Positions 7,097-9,172 of a stretch of DNA of 9,172 bases are shown one piece after another. Location: NCBI GenBank assembly GCA_022566435.1, contig JADFIX010000088.1, positions 1 to 9,172 of the forward strand, read 5' to 3'. The translations under genes were made by a program, and so were the position numbers. The notes beneath the pieces were generated by a model. The model saw nothing but the letters and a program-made list of their open reading frames with translations. It ran no database searches and had not been told where the DNA came from. This DNA comes from Planctomycetota bacterium (GTDB lineage: Bacteria; Planctomycetota; Phycisphaerae; UBA1845). The stretch's first letter is position 1, and each line of letters opens with the position of its first letter.

Positions 7097-7558
7097 ATGC
7101 CGCCTGTTGTCGTGGATCGGACGTTCCCTCCGTACGCCGACCCGCTGCTGAGGGACGTGGTGGATCGAACAGGCCATCCGCTCCGTTTGGTTGAGGAAGA
7201 GAGGATCGGCTACGACTCCGAACTTCGCATGGCCGATAGGAATCGATCCGCACATGAGGTTGCCTACGTTGTTCCGGCCTACCGCGAGTATCGCACGCAC
7301 TTCCTGGTCAGCGGGGCGTACAAAATTCTGCGCATACATGGCGATTCCTCGAACCACCGACTCATGCCAGTCGGAGCCTTGGGCGAGCAGTTACCGATTG
7401 AGGACCACGCCGATCTCCAGCGGAAGTTGCCGCGCCTTCCCTCTGAGCACCTGAATGAACTGAGTGTTTTCCTCCGTCACGGCATCACACGCCATTGTGC
7501 GTTCGCCATGTTATTGAGAACGAAGTCAAGAATGCAGGATTCTCGGAATTCTACGTGA
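7097..7558 (+). pseudogene. N-terminal part of an unrecognised cytosolic protein, cut at about 7487
   Basis: From ATG 7097 about 130 residues read as a well-formed protein: VVVDRTFPPYADPLLRDVV, RLVEEERIGYDSELRM, AHEVAYVVPAYREYRTHFLV, then LNELSVFLRHGI. It is rich in charged residues and has no signal peptide or membrane segment. I do not recognise the family. From about residue 131 (near 7487) to the stop at 7558, the sequence in this frame is only the out-of-frame reading of the Orc1/Cdc6-like gene that follows. The true protein is therefore truncated and the last 23 residues are not native. No clear ribosome site precedes the ATG. Confidence 0.55.
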
Positions 7559-8063
7559 ACTGTCGTGAGCGGTTCCGTTTCTTGGCGATTATCGAATCGA
7601 TATTGGACCAAGTTCGCCCACTTCGAACACAGCAGCGGAGCCGGGAGCGGCAACTTTCCGCGTTGCAGTCCGAGCTTGCGGACCGCCGCACAGTGATTGC
7701 ACTTGATGAGATTGATGCCCTCCATCCATCAGATGTAGCAGATCTTTTGCATCATCTTTGTTCATTCTCACATACTGCGGTTATTTGCGTTGCCTCGTCG
7801 CGTCAACTGCTGCTAACTCTTCCCGATGCGGTGCGGTCTCGGCTGGCGCCACGACAGATTCTGTTTCCCCGGTACCTTCCCGACGAACTGCTCGCGATCC
7901 TGAACGTCACGGTGCAGCGCGCGTTCCGAGGGGGGTCGTGGACCAGAGAAATCCTGGACAAGATCGTCGAGCACGCGTACGGGGACGCGAGGCGGATGAT
8001 GGCGTTGCTCCGGCATGCGGTTCAGCGTGCTGAGGAAGTGGGAGCGAATCGACTACTATCCGG
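7489..8063 (+). pseudogene. Orc1/Cdc6-like AAA+ ATPase core, lacking Walker A and the C-terminal winged helix
   Basis: From 7495 the frame matches the archaeal/eukaryotic-type initiator family Orc1/Cdc6. In order it has CVRHVIENEV (the helix that follows Walker A); FYVNCRERF; Walker B VIALDEID (residues 67-74); a sensor 1 strand AVICVASSR (about 95-103); DAVRSRLAPRQILFPRY (111-127, the box VII region with the arginine finger); and GDARRMMALLRHAV (163-176, sensor 2). Family members bind replication origins or load helicase. Here the P-loop GxxGTGKT is missing, because the sequence before about 7489 belongs to the preceding unrelated ORF. The winged-helix domain after residue 185 is also missing. 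The ORF continues to 8220 only as antisense of the minus-strand gene. Without the P-loop it cannot bind ATP normally. Confidence 0.8.
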
Positions 8064-8909
8064 CTACGGGCAAACGAAGGTGCCTGCTCCCGTCACAACG
8101 CCATTGTTGATGCACGATCCGCCGCTTACGGTGACCGTCATGGCGGCCTCGATGTCGATCGTGCCGGCTGTTGTGTTCGTGAAAGTCCCGTCAGCCGTCT
8201 GCAGTATAGTGAGATTCTGATCCGCATTGATTAGTGCTTTGTTGAAATGACTGGCGGCAGCGTGGTAGATGGTTAGTGGGTACTGGACGTCGATCGTCCC
8301 CTGATTATCGACCGTTGCGTCGATGGTCCGACCGGTGTTGGGCGGCGATGGCTGCGGCTGTGTGCTCAAGAGCGTGCCGCTCGGTGCGTTGAGCAGTGTG
8401 CCGCTTACCACTCTCAGCGTGGTGCCGACGGTATCTGCGTTGAAGACATCCAGCGACAGTTCGATAGTGCCTTGGTTGGTAAATCCTTCCTGCACGGTGA
8501 GTGTCACCGGATTGGTGGTGGCTGGCGCGATACGGATGGTGCCATTGGGCAGGTTGGCCAGAGGGTTGTTCAGCATGTTGAAGAACACGCCCTGACGCAC
8601 TGTGATGAACCCGTCGTTGATCAGATCGACGTTGACGGTTTCGTTGTGAAATGTAAGCGAACCCTCGTTGGTCAGCGTGCCCGGCCCTTCGATGGTCACG
8701 TCGCTGCTGAATCCCAAGCGGGGACCTACACCGCCGGCCTGGTTCGTGACGTCACTGACAAGTGTCAGCGTGATGGGCGGACCAGCGAAGTCGATCACGC
8801 CGGCGCCGAGGAAGGTTGTCCCGAAGCCCAACTCGGCGTTTCCGCCAACGATCGAAAGGGTCTTGCCGGGGTCTATAGAAATCGTCCCGGAGGTGGAGAA
8901 CGAGCCCAT
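8064..8909 (-). pseudogene. internal fragment of a beta-helix-type secreted protein
   Basis: A 281-residue open frame on the minus strand, rich in Thr, Asn, Gly and Val. It carries repeated short strands with turns of the kind LTNEGSLTF, FTNQGTIELSL, VDNQGTIDVQYP and FTNTTAGTIDIEA. This pattern is typical of right-handed beta-helix or haemagglutinin-like surface proteins. There is no signal peptide and no C-terminal anchor. The ATG is preceded four codons earlier by a stop, and the 3' end falls directly on the Orc1/Cdc6 remnant, so both ends look cut. It lies between the Orc1/Cdc6 core and another plus-strand tail, as if inserted. Whether the ATG at 8909 is used cannot be told; no strong ribosome site is seen. 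Confidence 0.65.
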
Positions 8910-8988
8910 CGGGATGCGTCAGCGGAGGCCCACTCGCAGCCGGGCCGAGACAATTAAGGCCTTGCGCGAGGAGCTGGGAATAACCTAA
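8910..8988 (+). pseudogene. short basic C-terminal tail of an unidentified protein
   Basis: The last 26 residues before the TAA stop at 8986 (GMRQRRPTRSRAETIKALRE, then ELGIT) look like a genuine protein end: a basic patch followed by an amphipathic helix. Upstream of 8910 the same frame is only antisense of the beta-helix gene. It could be the displaced end of the Orc1/Cdc6-like protein or of another gene; the sequence does not decide. A strong terminator follows about 60 bp later. Confidence 0.4.
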
Positions 8989-9050
8989 AACTGTTGAATG
9001 GCCTTCCAGCGGCCCGAAATCCGGGTTCCGGTGAATAATAGGTAAAGCAA

Positions 9051-9086
9051 AAGAAACCCTCCGGACAAATTTCCGGAGGGTTTCTT
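9051..9086. terminator. strong bidirectional rho-independent terminator
   Basis: A perfect 15-bp stem (9051-9065 / 9072-9086) with a 6-base loop CAAATT. On the plus strand it is followed by TTTTA, with the T-run partly inside the stem; on the minus strand by TTTTGCTTTA. It separates the plus-strand tail ending at 8988 from the minus-strand gene ending at 9120 and can serve both. Confidence 0.92.
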
Positions 9087-9119
9087 TTATGTGGAAGGTA
9101 AACCCGTGCCCTAGTTTGT

Positions 9120-9172
9120 TTAGCCGTCGATGTGGGGCGGGCCGTTGCCGTAATAGTCCTTACGTCCAAGTT
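9120..9172 (-). CDS. 3' end of a minus-strand gene (partial)
   Basis: Reading leftward from the window edge, one minus frame gives 16 residues, LGRKDYYGNGPPHIDG, and then TAA at 9122-9120. The stop lies 33 bp before a strong terminator, which is the usual arrangement for a real gene end. The other two minus frames are less convincing: one stops at once, the other runs on through the terminator. The family cannot be named from so short a piece. Confidence 0.55.
   Translation of the reverse strand, partial: LGRKDYYGNGPPHIDG

Noticed and set aside
8472..8957. A plus-strand ORF of 161 residues opposite the beta-helix fragment
   Set aside because: It mirrors the regular repeats of the minus-strand frame, which has clear beta-helix patterning; the plus frame shows none.

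Overview
The window looks like bacterial chromosome of moderately high GC, most probably from a planctomycete-like lineage. The support is three IPTL-CTERM (exosortase-sorted) secreted-protein tails in a row, the 'NGxxDxCE' calcium-site style, the Cys-rich 'LPNGTC...GGxF' segment, and large secreted proteins with DGDG repeats. Taxonomy is inferred from protein style only. There are no rRNA, tRNA or CRISPR signals, and no exosortase gene in view.

Left part (1-4000, + strand): a small membrane-anchored ORF; about 600 bp without a convincing gene; the remnant of an IPTL-CTERM protein (C-terminal part only); then two intact IPTL-CTERM secreted proteins (1326-2237 and 2547-3881). All three end in a 91-bp DNA cassette ending just past the stop codon. 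The two intact copies differ at only 5 of 91 positions, although the protein bodies are unrelated. Downstream of both intact genes a second short repeat carries a hairpin with a compensatory base-pair change. The 2547 gene also has two tandem hairpins in its leader.

Middle (4190-5810, - strand): a calcium-binding repeat protein with a clean rho-independent terminator, broken by two opposite-sign frameshifts and without an intact 5' end.

Right part (5800-9000): a mosaic of broken genes. In order these are the C-terminal half of a beta-class DNA methyltransferase; the N-terminal half of a second methyltransferase with a nonsense codon and a frameshift; a small CxxC-containing tail; the N-terminal part of an unrecognised protein; an Orc1/Cdc6-like AAA+ ATPase core without Walker A or winged helix; a beta-helix-type secreted-protein fragment on the opposite strand; and a short basic C-terminal tail. 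This looks like a decayed integrated element (replication initiator plus methyltransferases) interrupted by other DNA, or in part like assembly or sequencing error. At the far right a strong bidirectional terminator separates this from the 3' end of a further minus-strand gene.

The only genes that look functional as read are the two intact IPTL-CTERM proteins, possibly the small ORF at the left edge, and the minus-strand gene entering at the right edge. The most interesting points are the conserved sorting-tail cassette with its covarying 3' hairpin, and the archaeal/eukaryotic-type initiator remnant.
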